64,000 bases of DNA from Arion vulgaris (GCA_020796225.1 CM036762.1:17655286-17719285); one strand, 5' to 3'; counted from the first letter of the stretch, positions 48,079 through 60,595 are shown. Made by a program: numbers and translations. The notes: generated by a model not told the origin, from the letters alone.

Positions 48079-48651
48079 AATAATAATCAGACAATAACGG
48101 TTCTTCGGGCACATAATGTGAAGAGAAGGTTTAGAAAATTTGGTGACGACGGGTAATTCAGGAAAGGAGAGATCATGGAAAATAGAGGGAGAAGATGTTC
48201 TAACATCGTGGTTCGTCAAAAGATCGACGTCAGAACTCATTAACTGCACCCTGGAGAGAGAGAGAGAGTTGTGGAGAGACATGATTGCCTAAGCAGGCAA
48301 GAATGGCACTTGATTGATTAAGTGAACGTCAATTATAAAAAGCGAAATACAACTGGTATGTGTATATTTCATTTAACGTGCGTTTAGCTAAATCTTTTAC
48401 TTAGCCACAACCTGGGGACTCTTGTTTAAAGGTCAAGACAAACTTTATTGCATCCGGCTTTTCCATATTACTTGGTTCTTCTTTGCACAAAAAGCGCACT
48501 ACCTGTTGGTAGTGTTGTACAATGAACAAATATTTAGGGCTATCCTGAAACAAATATGCACTCATGAACTGAACGACTCGGTGTGAAATCTAACACACAA
48601 CTTATAGGACGCAAGAAAATACAGAGATCTCACCACTATAAACATGAGGCT
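48079..48651. other. No gene; (GA)n tract and a possible decayed SINE
   Basis: A (GA)n tract lies at about 48255-48272. 48505-48635 loosely resembles the minus SINE at 46606-46828 (GCACTCATGAACTGAAC.AC near the expected place), but the B box is gone; low confidence. Confidence 0.3.
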
Positions 48652-48755
48652 GTCAACATTCTCATTAGAGATAGTCAAGTAATGATACTGACGACGTTCA
48701 TGTCAACATTCTCATTAGAGATAGTCAAGAAATAATACTGACCACGGTCAATTAT
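48652..48755. repeat. 50-bp tandem duplication in the 3' flank of receptor C
   Basis: GTCAACATTCTCATTAGAGA and the following TAGTCAA..AAT.ATACTGAC occur twice. The unit overlaps the same region that became the 89-bp array beside receptor B, but with a different phase. Confidence 0.85.
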
Positions 48756-48991
48756 GGCGTTCTTTGTTCTTCTTGTCTTAGATACTGTTGAAGTATATGT
48801 CCATTTGCTTATTATACCAATATCATAAATTCCAGTTTAATAAATATACTGCTTTAACAAGTTGAATATATACAATCTTTCTCTCGTGTGTCAAGTTTGA
48901 ATTCTAGAGATCATCATTTGCTATCTTTTTAGACATGCATATCAATTACTTCTCTGGTGACCTGTTGTCAACAATTGGCGATAAATACAGC

Positions 48992-50075
48992 TTAAAAATG
49001 AGTTAATATATATTTAAACTTTGTATTTAACTTAAGATACACTAAAAAACTTATAGAACAGCTTATGGAACTGAATGCATACGATAAATCCCACATTGTG
49101 ATCATAAAGTTTTTTTGATTTCCAGACTTTGTTCCTGGAATGACATAGTGCAAAGTTAGAGTCACTAACTTTGGTATGTTACTTAATGTAAGTGTTATCG
49201 ACAGGCATAAGACAATTTTTAATAGGTGTTTCTCACGTTTGGATAACATCGATTTCGTTTTGGTTCTTAGAGATCCATGTGTTTCAGAATCACGTGGAAA
49301 TTGAACATGTGATGAAGATTGTCGAATTTGTGTTGAAACGTGCAGTGAATACCCCATCCACATTGCACATACAATAACAACAGCCTGAGATAGACTGACA
49401 TAAACTTACGAATACTGAGTCAAGTATTTTTCGTATAACATGAGCTGCTCATCAGTGAGTATCGTAGTTACATGTTCTGCTGTCTTAATGAACGATATAT
49501 TTGTAATTGATAACATGTTTTCTCTGAACTGAGATGTATTGGGAACTACAACAGGTATGTGAATAACAATATATGTAAGGTAGATTGTAAGTATGAAGAT
49601 AATACATCGGAATCTTGTGAAGATATGTTTCACTTTAAATGGAAAAACCACACAGAAACATCTTTCGGTTGATATCATGGCAGTGATCCAACAAGAAACT
49701 CCATATATTGCATTATAGATCCACCGCAAAATGTAACTACCTAAATACCGGACATCAAGAGAATTGCTTGGGTACAAGAGATCTGTAACAAAACAGATAC
49801 AGCTTGCTGGGTTGTATGCTGGTAAGAAGGTAATCCGTAAATGATAAAGCAAAGAGCGCTATACTCATGCTATCTTTGAGACCAAGTTTGAAGAAGACGA
49901 TCATGTTCAGGAGATTAGTGGTCATCCCAAGAACGGAAATAATGGTCGAAATGATAATGTTTACAAAGATGTGGACGTATACTATGACGTCATCTCCAAT
50001 AATCTGTGACGTCTTGTACATGTTATTAGTTGCAGTATCTTGGTGATGTCTGACCAGCATATCAGCTTCAGACAT
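48992..50075 (-). pseudogene. Receptor C: chemosensory GPCR pseudogene, paralogue of A and B
   Basis: Opens at 50075 with MSEADMLVRHHQDTATNNMY and TM1-TM2 like A. A frameshift near 49810-49830 moves to the frame of 49852-49406, which carries TM3-TM4 (CFVTDLLYPSNSLDVRYLG, STERCFCVVFPFKVKHIF) and the second extracellular loop. A stop at 49406 and another shift lead to 49363-48992 with the third intracellular loop, TM6 (LLKIVLCLSITLTLSNIPKL) and TM7 to the same end point as A. With two frame breaks it cannot give a full receptor. Its flanks match those of A and B on both sides. Confidence 0.88.
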
Positions 50076-50270
50076 TGTGTGTATTTAAAATGTTCAGTAG
50101 TGTTAACATATATTACTGACTATTGATGTAACAAAACATTAGCAGTCAGTTAAGTTTATAAACTTAACAAATTACCTGTGTAACATCCATGGTCTTGGTT
50201 AATGCATTCGTTGCCCAGCTAATATGTAAGTGCTCTGTCGCTAACAACATCAGCTATAATTAAATGTTTA
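50076..50270 (-). promoter_or_regulatory. Conserved 5' flank of receptor C (candidate promoter)
   Basis: Matches A (9908-10170) and B (18572-18830). Relative to both, about 60 bp around the middle (A: 10050-10110) are missing. Regulatory role inferred. Confidence 0.4.
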
Positions 50271-51509
50271 TTTAATTAATGTGCAAGTAAGCCTTTTCGA
50301 TTGTATGCACTCCCATATAATCCAAGATCAGGGTCATGTTGTTTATAACAGAATATTTAACTCAGTTGTGTCGATATATTCTTCATTCCTACCGTCAACA
50401 TTTTAAGCTGCCATTATCTTTCTTTAGTTTTGTAAAATATTAACTAAGTTTTAAATATAATTCTATACAGACATGTAACAGTTACAGTCATTTTCCTTTT
50501 ATTTATTATTCGTGAGAGTTGGTGACACGAAAGATATGCGTGATGTTACTAAAAATATAGCAGTGGTGGAGGCACAACCTTTCAGCACGTGCTCTAATCT
50601 ACAACATGAGAGATATGATTCATCAATATATGTTGACAATTGTGAAATCTACAGTTTCATTTCTACACAACAATTATAAGATGATAAAGTAAACACAAAT
50701 TATTTCTACCAAAACGTATTTATTCTTTAATGTTTTAATATACAAGTTAGTTTATATTTACATTTAATTTTCTTCACAAGTCATCAGGGAGTTAGCATTG
50801 TTTTATATTTACTAACCTTTAAAAAAAAAATATGACTGTATCTTATTGAAATTTCTTGATACTGTTATGAATACAAGTAAATTATTTAACTTGGATGTAA
50901 GCAAACATTCACCATGCGGAAAGTCAATTACTGCCGTGTGTGTTATTTAATTATCAAATACAGACAGTTGTTGATTACTTCGAGGTTAGTAGCCGCATCA
51001 TTAGGTATTAGTAAATAGTCATTGTTAGGTTTTGTCTGATATAATAGGGAAAACAATATGTTGGCAAACAGATTGACAATTATCTTAACATGACTATAGA
51101 TAAATACATAATTATATTAGTAGCTACTGAGTCTGACATGAAAGGTGATATTCTCTTAGATGTTTGCATAATTGACTGAAACATTGACTAAACAATGTTA
51201 GTTGACTTATTTGGAACACATAAACAATGCACACACATTTTATCAATTACCTCAAATAGTGATACGATAGTTTCAAAAACATAATGACATTGATATGATT
51301 TTTTCTGTGCAAATTTCAAGCACAATTATGTTTCGTAATTTGCTATAAGATACAACAGCGACAAGTATATAGCAGGTAAGTATCATTGATAAACATAGAA
51401 ACAATTCTGTTACTACAACTGAGCAATGTAATAAACACAATACAGTGAAACTGACAAAATAATTTGTTGGTAAAAGATTGTTCATATTTTGATAGATGTA
51501 CTGTCAATA
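50271..51509. other. Duplicated intergenic DNA upstream of receptor C
   Basis: 50380-50480 and 50930-51360 match the A unit (10300-10400, 10680-11160). No gene; minus ORFs at 51273-51561 are short and unsupported. Confidence 0.5.
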
Positions 51510-51597
51510 TTCTGAAGAACGCAGTCCCGGGTTCGAACCCAAGTTTAAGATCACAAGGCAAATGACTTAAACTCTTTGCTACATAGACCCTAACAAC
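51510..51597 (-). mobile_element. tRNA-derived SINE head, minus strand
   Basis: On the minus strand: AGGGTCTATGTAGCAAAGAG (A-box region) and GGTTCGAACCC (perfect B box). No long body, so truncated. Confidence 0.7.
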
Positions 51598-51649
51598 ATC
51601 GAGCCTGACATAAATGTAGATGATAAAGACTGTTAAGATTTTAGTTTTA

Positions 51650-51955
51650 TGGTCTGTTCATATTTTAGTTGATAGACTTTGAATAATTTGGTGACTAGAT
51701 TGTGCACATATTAATAGATAGACTTTGCATATTTTAGTAGATTGGGCCTATTTTAGTAGATAGACTGTGCATATTTTAATAGTTAGACTGTGCATATTTT
51801 AGTAGATAGACTGTGCATATTTTAATAGTTAGACTGTGCATATTTTAATAGATAGACTGTGCATATTTTAATAGATGATGTGCATATTTAAGTAGATAGA
51901 CTATGTATATTTTAGTAGATAGACTTTGCATATTTTAATAGATATACTATGAATA
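51650..51955 (+). repeat. 23-24 bp minisatellite, about 12 copies
   Basis: Units of the type GACTGTGCATATTTTAATAG followed by ATA or TTA; AGTAG and AATAG forms alternate. Confidence 0.92.
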
Positions 51956-52398
51956 TTATGTTTAAGTTTAACTTGCCAACTTATAACCACACAGAAAATG
52001 TTCAAGATTGGCAATGTTCTAATAAATGAATTATGAATGATGTGTTTTTAACTTTGACCTTTAACTTCTCAACTTACAGCAAATGTCAACAAGTGTTCAA
52101 GATTGACAATATGTGTGTAAATAAAATAGATGTACTAGGATTGTTTAGTTAAACGTCATCATCTCAACATAAAAAAAAGTTGTTGCTATCACTAATTTCA
52201 AGACAAAATAAAAATTATAGAGATCAACATAATTATGATATTTGATCCGTTACTTTTGTTTCTTTTCGTTAATTAGTTGTTGTCTACTGTTCGTTAAGTA
52301 ATGTTGATAAATATCGTGAGTAGTGAGGATCATCATCACTGTACTATAGACAAGTCTATAGATGCTCCAAACTAATCTCAAAAATATTTACGATTATG
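51956..52398. repeat. Duplicated DNA upstream of receptor E (paralogous to 24700-24930)
   Basis: From about 52190 it matches the D side. The boundary with the LINE is the target duplication at 52399-52411. No gene. Confidence 0.65.
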
Positions 52399-52411
52399 TA
52401 ACGTCTAATCA

Positions 52412-55261
52412 ACTCTGCCAATGCCGGTTCCAAGCCCGGATGAAAAAAGGAGGAGGACTTGTGCCTGAGGCCAGCTACCTCATCACAAGAAATTAAAATA
52501 GCTACAGAAACTTGTAAGAAAGGACGCCATACCGGTAAACCACCAGCCATGTGGTGTGCGGTGCACCTAGTGCATCAATGACGGTTGCTGATGAATGCCG
52601 CTTTGCGGAAGTCAGCAACCCGACTCGAACATTACTTGGCTCAAAAACACACACTAAAATTGGATTTTGGAATGAGAGAACGATGGCCACGGCTAAAAAA
52701 TCAGCCCAAATTGCAGAAGAAATGAAGAGATACGAGCTGGACATACTGGGTTAAGTGGGGTGAGATGGCCTGGAACAGATAGAAGAGTAGTTAGTGGATT
52801 AACTTTCATATATTCAGGGAGAGAAGATGGTAAGCATTTTGAAGGAGGGGGTATAATGATGACACCTAGAGTAGCAAAGAGCATGTTAGAATGTGAACCC
52901 ATCTCGAGTCGGATAATTGAGCCCTTCAGTACAGGCATGTCAATGTAAACAATACTGCAGTGTTATGCATAACAAATGAGGCTAGATGATAAGAAAGACA
53001 TTTTATGAGGCAACCCTCAAGATCAAATTAACAAGACCAAAAACATGACCTGTTAGTAGTAATGGGGACTTTAACGCCAAGGTTGGAAGTGATAATGTAG
53101 GGGTAGAGAGAGAGCTATAGGAAAACAAGGAATAAACACAATGAATGAGAATGAGAAGACTGGCAGAATTATGTATGCTGTCAGAACTTAGTAATTGGAG
53201 GGGTACCATCGTTTGGAGGATAGTTTTAAGGAATATCAGCTCGAACTTAAGAATAGGTTCAGTTACTCATATTGAAAATAACAGAACATTGAAGACAAAT
53301 GGACTAAGATAAAGGACACACTATTAGGGGAAAGCAAATAGTAGCGCAGGATTAAAGACGAAGACAGAAAACCCTGGATAAGCGATGACACCTGGAAATG
53401 TATTCAAGAAAGAAGAAACTAGCGATATTTAATACTAAGGATGCAACAGATAAAATCCAAGCTAAAGAGGAATATAGACTAAAAGACAAGGAAGTGAAAA
53501 GAGTAGCTAGAAGAGATAAAAGAGCATATGTCAATCGACTGGCTGAAGTAGGGGAAAAGGCAGCTAAGACTGGAAACAGTAAAATACTATACAACACACT
53601 AAAACAACTTACTGGAACTTTTGTTTCAAAGTGACCCAATCAAGTAAAGATGGTAAAGTTTTAACATCAGATACCGACAGAAGTAAAGATGGGCAGAACA
53701 TTTTGAAGAAATATTAAATAGATCTGATCCACCAGTACTACTCAAGTTTGACGAAGAGGCAAGAAACAGCTCCTACCAATTAACGAAGAAATGATAAGTG
53801 TAGCTGAGGTCAAGGAGGCAATCGATTCCTTGATAAACAATAAGGCAGCAGGTGATGACAACATTACTGCAGAAATGCTCAAAGCGGCTGATGATACAAC
53901 TATTAGCCAGGTGCAAGAACTATTTAATAAAGAATGGGAAGAAGAAATTGTCCTAGATCAATGGAAGAAGGAATAATTTTTAAGATCTCCAAAAGGTGAT
54001 CTCAAAGATTTAACAGCTGGAGAGGAATCCCCTATTATCAGTAATGACTAACTTTCTGCAAAATCATTCTTAATAGAATCAAAGACAGTGGACACAACCC
54101 TGAGAAGAACAAGCTGGTTTTTAGACCTGGAAAGAAGCTGTTTGACCAAATAATTACCCTGACTAATTTTGGAAGAACATTTTGGGAAAGCAACATCCCT
54201 CACACTAAATTCATCGATTTTAAAAAGCCTTTGATAGTCTACACGAATCTCTCTGTGGAATATTCTGAAATGCTATGGAATCCAGACAAAATAATAAATA
54301 TTATTAAGAGCCTCTATGATGGTTCACAGTGTGCAGTTCGCACTGATGGTGGACACGCGACTGGTTTATGGTTGAAACCGGGAAAAGCAAGGTTGTATTC
54401 TATCTCCGCTATTGTTTGGGTGGACATTGACTGGGTGAAAGGCAAAAATGTTGCAGGGCGAAACTGGCATCGATTGAGTGAAAATAAGTCAACTAGAAAT
54501 TTGGATTTTGCAGATGATATTGCCTTGTTAAGTAGAAACAGCCAAGATATGCAAAGAAAAACAGACAACTTGTCATCTATAGCATCAAAAGTTGGACTGC
54601 AGATAAGCTATGAAAAAACAAATAATAAGACACCTATGGCAAGTAATGCAGATATCACCTGGAATCTAAATGATAAAATAAAGATAGTTCACTATTTAGG
54701 TAACAATTTTGATTGCACAGGAAAGTTAAAGAAATTATGATAGAGTTGGCAAAAGCAACATCAGATTTTAAAGTCTAAATAAAATATGGAACTGAAAGTT
54801 ATATAGTATTACAACTAAATTACGAATTTTCAATTCAAATGTATCAATCCTAACATATGCAAGCGAGAGTTGGAAAATGACTAAAGAAATAGAAAGCAAG
54901 TTGAATGCATTTGAAAATAGATGTCTGCGAAAAATAATGAATATAAATGAAACGAATTCAGGGAAGTGATGAAATCAGAGAAATGTCAAGTGACAACTGT
55001 TATAAGAAAGAGAAGATGGAGTATGTTGGGCACACCTTGAGGAGAAATGATAAACGAATATCAAAGCAGGCATTGAAGTGGGATGCGAAGGGTTCAAAAA
55101 GAGGTCGCTTAAAAGACCTGAAACGAACTTTGCTGAAGGAGGCAGGAAATATCAGTCTCAGTTCTATGGAGAATTGGCGAGTTGCCCAGATAGAGCAGTA
55201 TGGAGAAATACTTAGAGGCCTATGTAATTAAAAGCGGTACGGGGAGGAATTATTATTATTT
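52412..55261 (+). mobile_element. LINE (endonuclease remnant, RT, C-terminus) with target duplication; inactive
   Basis: Flanked by TAACGTCTAATCA (52399-52411) and TAACGTCTAGTCA (55262-55274), 12 of 13 matching, with an (ATT)n tail. Readable parts: 52660-52755 endonuclease start (KIGFWNERTMATAKKSAQIA); 52800-53200 very damaged endonuclease; 53398-53634 linker rich in K/R; 53791-53976 RT start (AIDSLINNKAAGDDNITAEM); 54310-54480 palm; about 54500 LDFADDIALLS, with an intact FADD; 54600-54735 post-RT (KIKIVHYLGNNFDCTG); 54960-55231 C-terminus (EYVGHTLRRNDKRISKQALK, KGSKRGRLKDLKRTLLKEAG). Many stops and shifts make it non-functional. The target duplication is visible because the D side keeps an empty site near 24927-24941. 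Confidence 0.9.
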
Positions 55262-55274
55262 TAACGTCTAGTCA

Positions 55275-55678
55275 CACCCGTTCTGTGTTGACTAATGACA
55301 TTTCTTGAGCTTCTTAACAAAATGTTAATGTTTATGCTTCGTTTTCACAAAGTTTTTTCACTCTGGATATGGATGAAATTTATAAATGTCTTAAAGTCTA
55401 TACGATCTGTTTTTTATGCTATATGTAATTTCTGCACTATCCATTGACTGTACTACATTCGCAAACTGCTGTATCAGACATGGTATCTGCACTCTCATTA
55501 CCTTTTATTCCATGCTGTTGTACAACAATCAAGATTAAATGAATCATACAAGTTTTATAGTGTTAATGTAAAAAAGCCATTGATCCCTTCTAATCCAAAC
55601 TGAATTAATTTTCTTGGGTTGACTGGCTCCATACACAATATCTCGTTATTTACCTTTTAACGTGTTCTATAAAAAAAA
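55275..55678. other. Duplicated non-coding DNA (paralogous to 24935-25200)
   Basis: Shared TTCTGTGTTGA.TAAT and TTCACTCTGGA; continues the pre-insertion sequence after the LINE. No gene. Confidence 0.6.
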
Positions 55679-56347
55679 AGTTCGTTCCAAAATTCGTGAT
55701 CATACTAAAGTTTAATTTGTACGAAATCTATCTGATGCATACCAACGATGTTTTGCAAGCAGTCTTATATATCTCACGACCTTACGAATACATGTTTAAC
55801 TAATTGGTAGGTAGCTGAGTCGATGCAAAAAACGTTTTTTTATATAATTTATAAGCACAACAAAATGATCATCAGAGTTTAGAACTTACAGTAATACACA
55901 AAATGGTGGCGAATGATTCCAAAGGCGTATTCTTATTACATATTAAAAAAAGAAAGGTCATAATGAACAAATGATACCTTCCACTTCTATAAATGAAGTA
56001 AATGTTGCGTACATACGCCAATGACAGTCGATAGGAAATATTGTGAACTGATTAATTCACGGATTCCGATTTTGACGTGCACTGAATTGCATGTGGAACA
56101 CGGAAATGCTTAGTTATAGACAAACTTGACAATCGTACTGTAAAATCTCGACAAGTATACCATATCAACATCATAATTTTAATAATAACATATAATAAAA
56201 TCTTACAGAACTAAAGGTTTGGGTGGGCAAAAATACTTTTGGAAGGTCGTCACTGTTACCTATATAAAATGTAAAAATCAAGAATTTATGTCAAGTGGAT
56301 GATTTTATATCGGTCGGTAACGATGATCACGAGTTTTGGAACGAACT
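55679..56347. mobile_element. MITE-like element with 25-bp terminal inverted repeats
   Basis: The left end AGTTCGTTCCAAAATTCGTG (55679 on, to 55703) is inverted at 56323-56347 with one mismatch. The right outer context CTATAG suggests a TA target as in the 4022-4780 element (CTATAGTGCGTTT). The interior (about 620 bp) has no transposase ORF. It lies 175 bp before receptor E. Confidence 0.75.
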
Positions 56348-56384
56348 ATAGCATAAATTCCAGCAACCGTAATATAGCGATAAG

Positions 56385-56523
56385 TGTCAACAGTTGAATT
56401 CTTTATGACTTCACATAAATACACTATTATATGCTACGGGAGTGCATTCATCAGTGTTGTTATAACGTAGTACACATTGACTAAATTAGACCAACTGCTT
56501 CCAGTTACTGAGTGAAAAGAGAT
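56385..56523 (+). promoter_or_regulatory. Conserved 5' flank of receptor E
   Basis: Matches the flank of receptor D (27572-27740). Probably a remnant promoter of a dead gene. Confidence 0.35.
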
Positions 56524-57868
56524 GGTAGTTCTTTAATCTCTCTGGATGATGTCTAGTCAGTTACAAATATATATACTTTATATGTTGGACTTGTTATTTT
56601 GAATTCTAGTTTCGTTGGTAATCTCCTCAATGTTGTCATCTACTGGAAGATAGGTTTCAAAGATAGTATGAGTGTTGAACTCTTTGCTCTCTCAGTCACA
56701 AATTGTCTATCAACATTCTTGTATTTAGCTAGTAATCTATGTTACTTTATCCAAATACATTATCCTAACATTCCCGTTGACGTATGGGATCTATGTATCT
56801 TCGTGTTTGGATGGGCATTACATACCATGTATAAACATTTGGATAACTGCTCTCATATCAATAGAAAGATGTGTCTGTGTAGTTTCTCCGTTTAAGGTCA
56901 GGAAGATATTCACAAGATTTCGATGTGTTATTGGTATAGTCACCATCTACGTCATACATATAGCCTTTTACATACCTGTATTTTACGTCATACATATAGC
57001 CTTTAAAGTAAAAAAGTAAAGGAACCTGTACCTTAGGGTATATAGGGCAATACAGTGTTAGGCCTGTATTTTTCATTTACCGTCGGCACGCGATGGGTGA
57101 TGTGGTCACATCCACACCGGCCGCCTTTACTTCCCAAGCATGTCTGGTACCGTTGAGGCTGGGTCGACCTGAGACCGTCGCGGTGCAGAAAATTCAAGCC
57201 CACTATGAGAGCTGAACCCGGACCACCAGCCTTGAGAAGCGGTCACTAACTACGCTTTCCACGGCTCTCCATAAGCCTTTTACATACCTGTATTCTAATC
57301 ATACATATAGCCTTTACATACCTGTGTATATGCTACACAGAATGGAGTGTGTGAGTTCAGCATATTCAACAGATAACAACATTACAGAACTAACCAATAG
57401 AATGTTAACAATCCTGTTTACTGCAGAATCAAAAGGATAGAAAGATTGTTGATATTGAAGTTTAGTGTTATCAAATGTATCCATTATTATCGTGATTATC
57501 TGCACATTTTGAATGATACATACACTAAAAGTATCTTCAAATATTCGTTCTGTATCATCCTTGCGGACATTACAACCAGATTTGCAAAAGTCAAGAACTA
57601 ATTTTTCTAGAAAGAAGGAAGATGGTCAAATTCGTATTATCTTTAGCAATTACAATGTCCGTGTGCGGTCTGATTAGAATTGTCTATAGTACTTTGTATA
57701 ATACGACAGGAAACTGAAAATGGTAATGTTTTCAATTATAAAACATCACGTGGACAATGGAAGGTTTTAGATGTATCAGTTGTACGATACCGATATTATT
57801 TTATCTACTAATGAATTCTAACTAAAGAACCAAGTTTTACCAAATTGTTGGATACCACAGGACATAAT
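56524..57868 (+). pseudogene. Receptor E: chemosensory GPCR pseudogene, paralogue of D
   Basis: Follows D throughout, but with a stop soon after the start (GATGTCTAG at about 56548-56556) and a lost start methionine context. 56599-56895 covers TM1-TM3 (LLNVVIYWKIGFKDSMSVEL), then a shift at about 56835 leads to 56840-57015 (ITALISIERCVCVVSPFKVR). A 268-bp foreign element (57006-57273) splits the TM4 region. 57310-57868 has TM5-TM7 with several indels (for example KERK reduced near 57610, and damage after NTT/TGN at 57705). Last similarity is at the position of D's stop. It cannot encode a receptor. Confidence 0.9.
57006..57273 (+). mobile_element. Dispersed repeat of unknown class, copy 2, inserted in receptor E
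   Basis: The core 57021-57272 matches 25584-25850. It is flanked by an imperfect 43-44 bp direct repeat (56962-57005 and 57274-57316, starting AGCCTTTTACATACCTGTAT). That is longer than a usual target duplication, so the insertion may have landed in or produced a short tandem repeat. Confidence 0.75.
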
Positions 57869-58082
57869 GAAGTAATAGTTAGTCTGTGGTAGCTGTACAT
57901 TGAAATCAAATATAATCTTTGACAAATCACGTGATACAAGATTTGTACAGCAAATAAAATACGGCGCTAACAACATTAAGTTGGACACACATAACTGTTG
58001 TGTTGTTTATGATACCTAATTAGTTAGTTGATTTCTTGGCTCGTTATTTGATTGGTTAGTAAGATGTTAGTAAAGAAAGTTG
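57869..58082 (+). repeat. 3' flank of receptor E (paralogous to D: 28773-28838 and 39307-39460)
   Basis: Continuous here, while the D side is split by the LINE complex 28839-39306; the empty site is near 57925-57950. Contains GTTAGT/GGTTAGT short repeats. Confidence 0.75.
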
Positions 58083-58350
58083 ACAGAACGTGCTGGAATT
58101 ACATAGAGAAACAAAGAATGAAGTGGTTTGACACTTAAAAGAATGCATCCAAACTCGACAGTATACAGAGTCTTCTACAACAGAACATCAGGAAAGAAGC
58201 AGAAAGACCACGGAAAAGATGTTAGATGGCGTAGCGAATCCTGTGAAAGAGCAAAATAACAATCACTCAAGCCACCAGAACAGCACAAACAAAACAGAAA
58301 ACCCCGACCTGGGCAACAACCCGGTAGCAGTGTGACGACAAAGAAGAAAG
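58083..58350 (+). mobile_element. LINE ORF2 3' fragment, same family as 28839-29255
   Basis: Reverse-complement match to 28839-29060: AACAAAGAATGAAGTGGTTT, then CAGAACATCAGGAAAGAAG and the terminal CAGAAAACCCCGACC. About 265 bp, frameshifted. The D side (39445-39460) lacks it. Confidence 0.85.
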
Positions 58351-58539
58351 AAGTAGATGTTTATAAGATCATCCTCATTACAACAAGGAACATGTCTATA
58401 ATTGTTGATGATATGTTTCTTGATTTATGATGTTCTTACTCATACACATTTTGGGACACACCCACATGCAGTAACAAGTACTATTGAATACTTGCTTAAC
58501 ACGGCAGTGTTTTTCTTCGGTACAATGAGTCATCTCGAT

Positions 58540-59905
58540 ACACAACGATTTTAAACCATCAAAATCGATTGTTCTCTGATATATAAAAGTATTCTCCTAT
58601 ATACAACGATTGTTTCATATACAATGATTATTTCCCATATGCAATGATTATTTCCATATACAACGATTATTTCCATATACAATGATTATTTCCATATACA
58701 ACGATTGTTTCCATATACAACGATTATTTCCTATAACAACGATTATTTCCATATACACGATTATTTCCCATATACAATGATTATTTCCCATATACAACGA
58801 TTATTTCCCATATACAACGATTTTTTCCTATACAACGATTATTTCCATATACAACGATTATTTCCATATACAACGATTGCTTCCTATATACAACGATTAT
58901 TTCCACTATACAATGATTTTTCCCATATACAACGATTATTTCCCATATACAACATTTTTCCATATACAACGATTATTTCCTATACAACGTTATTTCCATA
59001 TACAATGATTGTTCCATATACAACGATTTTTCCCATATACAACATTGTTTCCATATACAACGATTATTTCCATATACAACGATTATTTCCATATACAACG
59101 ATTATTTTCCCCTATACAACGATTGTTTCCCATATACAACGATTGTTTCCATATACAACATTGCCCAATACAACGATTGTTTCCCATATACAACGATTGT
59201 TTCCATATCAACGATTGTTTCCATATACAACGATTTACCTATTTCACAATGTTTCGTCATCATATATAACGATTGTTCCTCATATTCAACGATTGTTTAC
59301 CTCATGACCAATTATTGTTTCTTCATAGTAAAACGATTGTTCCCTCATGACCTTCATTGTTCCCTCATTACAACGATTGTTCCTCATCACGATTATTGTT
59401 TCTTCATGTAAACAATTGTTCCCTCATACAACCATTGTTCCTCATGTACAACGATTGTTCCTCATGCACGATTATTGTTTCTTCATACAAAACGATTGTT
59501 CCCTATATAAAATAATTGTTTCTTATGTTCATCGATTGTTCCTTCATGCACATATTGTTTCTTCATGTAAAACGATTGTTCCCTCATATAAAATGATTGT
59601 TTCTTTATATTCATCATTGTTCTTCATGCACAATATGTTTTCTTCACATAACAATTGTTTCCTCATGCACATTCCCTCATATCTACAACGATTGTTTCCC
59701 TCATGCACGATTATTGTTTCTTCATAGTAAAACGATTGTTCCTCATATAAAATGATTGTTTCTTTATGTTCATCATTGTTCCTTCATGCACGATTATTGT
59801 TTCTTCATGTAAAACGATTGTTCCCTCATATAAAATGATTGTTTCTTTATGTTCATCGATTGTTCCCACATGTACAACTATTTTTACTTTATGTACAACG
59901 ATTGT
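58540..59905 (+). repeat. 19-24 bp degenerate minisatellite, about 60 copies
   Basis: The first two thirds use TACAACGATTATTTCCATA; from about 59260 longer units such as ACGATTGTTCCCTCATATAA dominate. Paralogous to 44346-44720. ORFs up to 200 codons through it are artefacts of the repeat. Confidence 0.95.
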
Positions 59906-60339
59906 AAGGAAAATGCAAGTCAAACATTTGCTTTTTTTATTTTGTAATTGGTAAGTTTATTATTTTAAATATTTTTTCACCTGTGCAATAATTTTGTGTT
60001 GTAATTATAAAAAATTCATCTGATAACATTGATTAAAACTTCTTGAAGCAACCAAATACAACATAGACTGATTGTCAGGTAATTAAATTGCGTCTCTTTG
60101 AAAAGGTTTCTTTGTTATAATTGCTATTGCGTTTGAGAATAAACACTTGCTAATGTTTTGAGTTACTGATATTGATAGACAAATCAGCAATACGACTAGT
60201 AAATCTTGACCTATGTGACACTATGCGTGTCTGTTTGTGGCATAATTTGTGTTTGTCATGCTAGTACCAGCTTCAGTGTCTCTATTAATCTGCTTATCTG
60301 AAATACAATTAGTGCAGTTGTAGCAACATACTGCCCCAA
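59906..60339. other. Duplicated non-coding DNA (paralogous to 44900-45340)
   Basis: Right-hand end of the D/E duplication as visible here; no gene. Confidence 0.7.
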
Positions 60340-60595
60340 TAACACAGTCAATGACTACATAACACAGTCGATATCTATATAACACAGTCAATATCTCCAA
60401 AATAGAGTAAATGTTTTCGAAATAAAATCAGTGTCTCCATAGGTTAATCGGTATTCCCGAAATACATTCAAAATCTCCATAACACAATCGATGTCTTCAT
60501 AACACAATCAATGTCTCCATAACACAATCAATGTCTTCATAACACAATCAATGTCTTGATAACACAATCAATGTCTCTATAACACATACTCAATT
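60340..60595 (+). repeat. 20-bp degenerate minisatellite, about 12 copies
   Basis: Units of the type AACACAATCAATGTCTCCAT. It occupies the place where the D side has the 44-bp array. Confidence 0.9.

Noticed and set aside
58705..59307. 200-codon ORF rich in Y, I, P, F and T
   Set aside because: Translation of the 19-24 bp minisatellite; overlapping frames look equally open.
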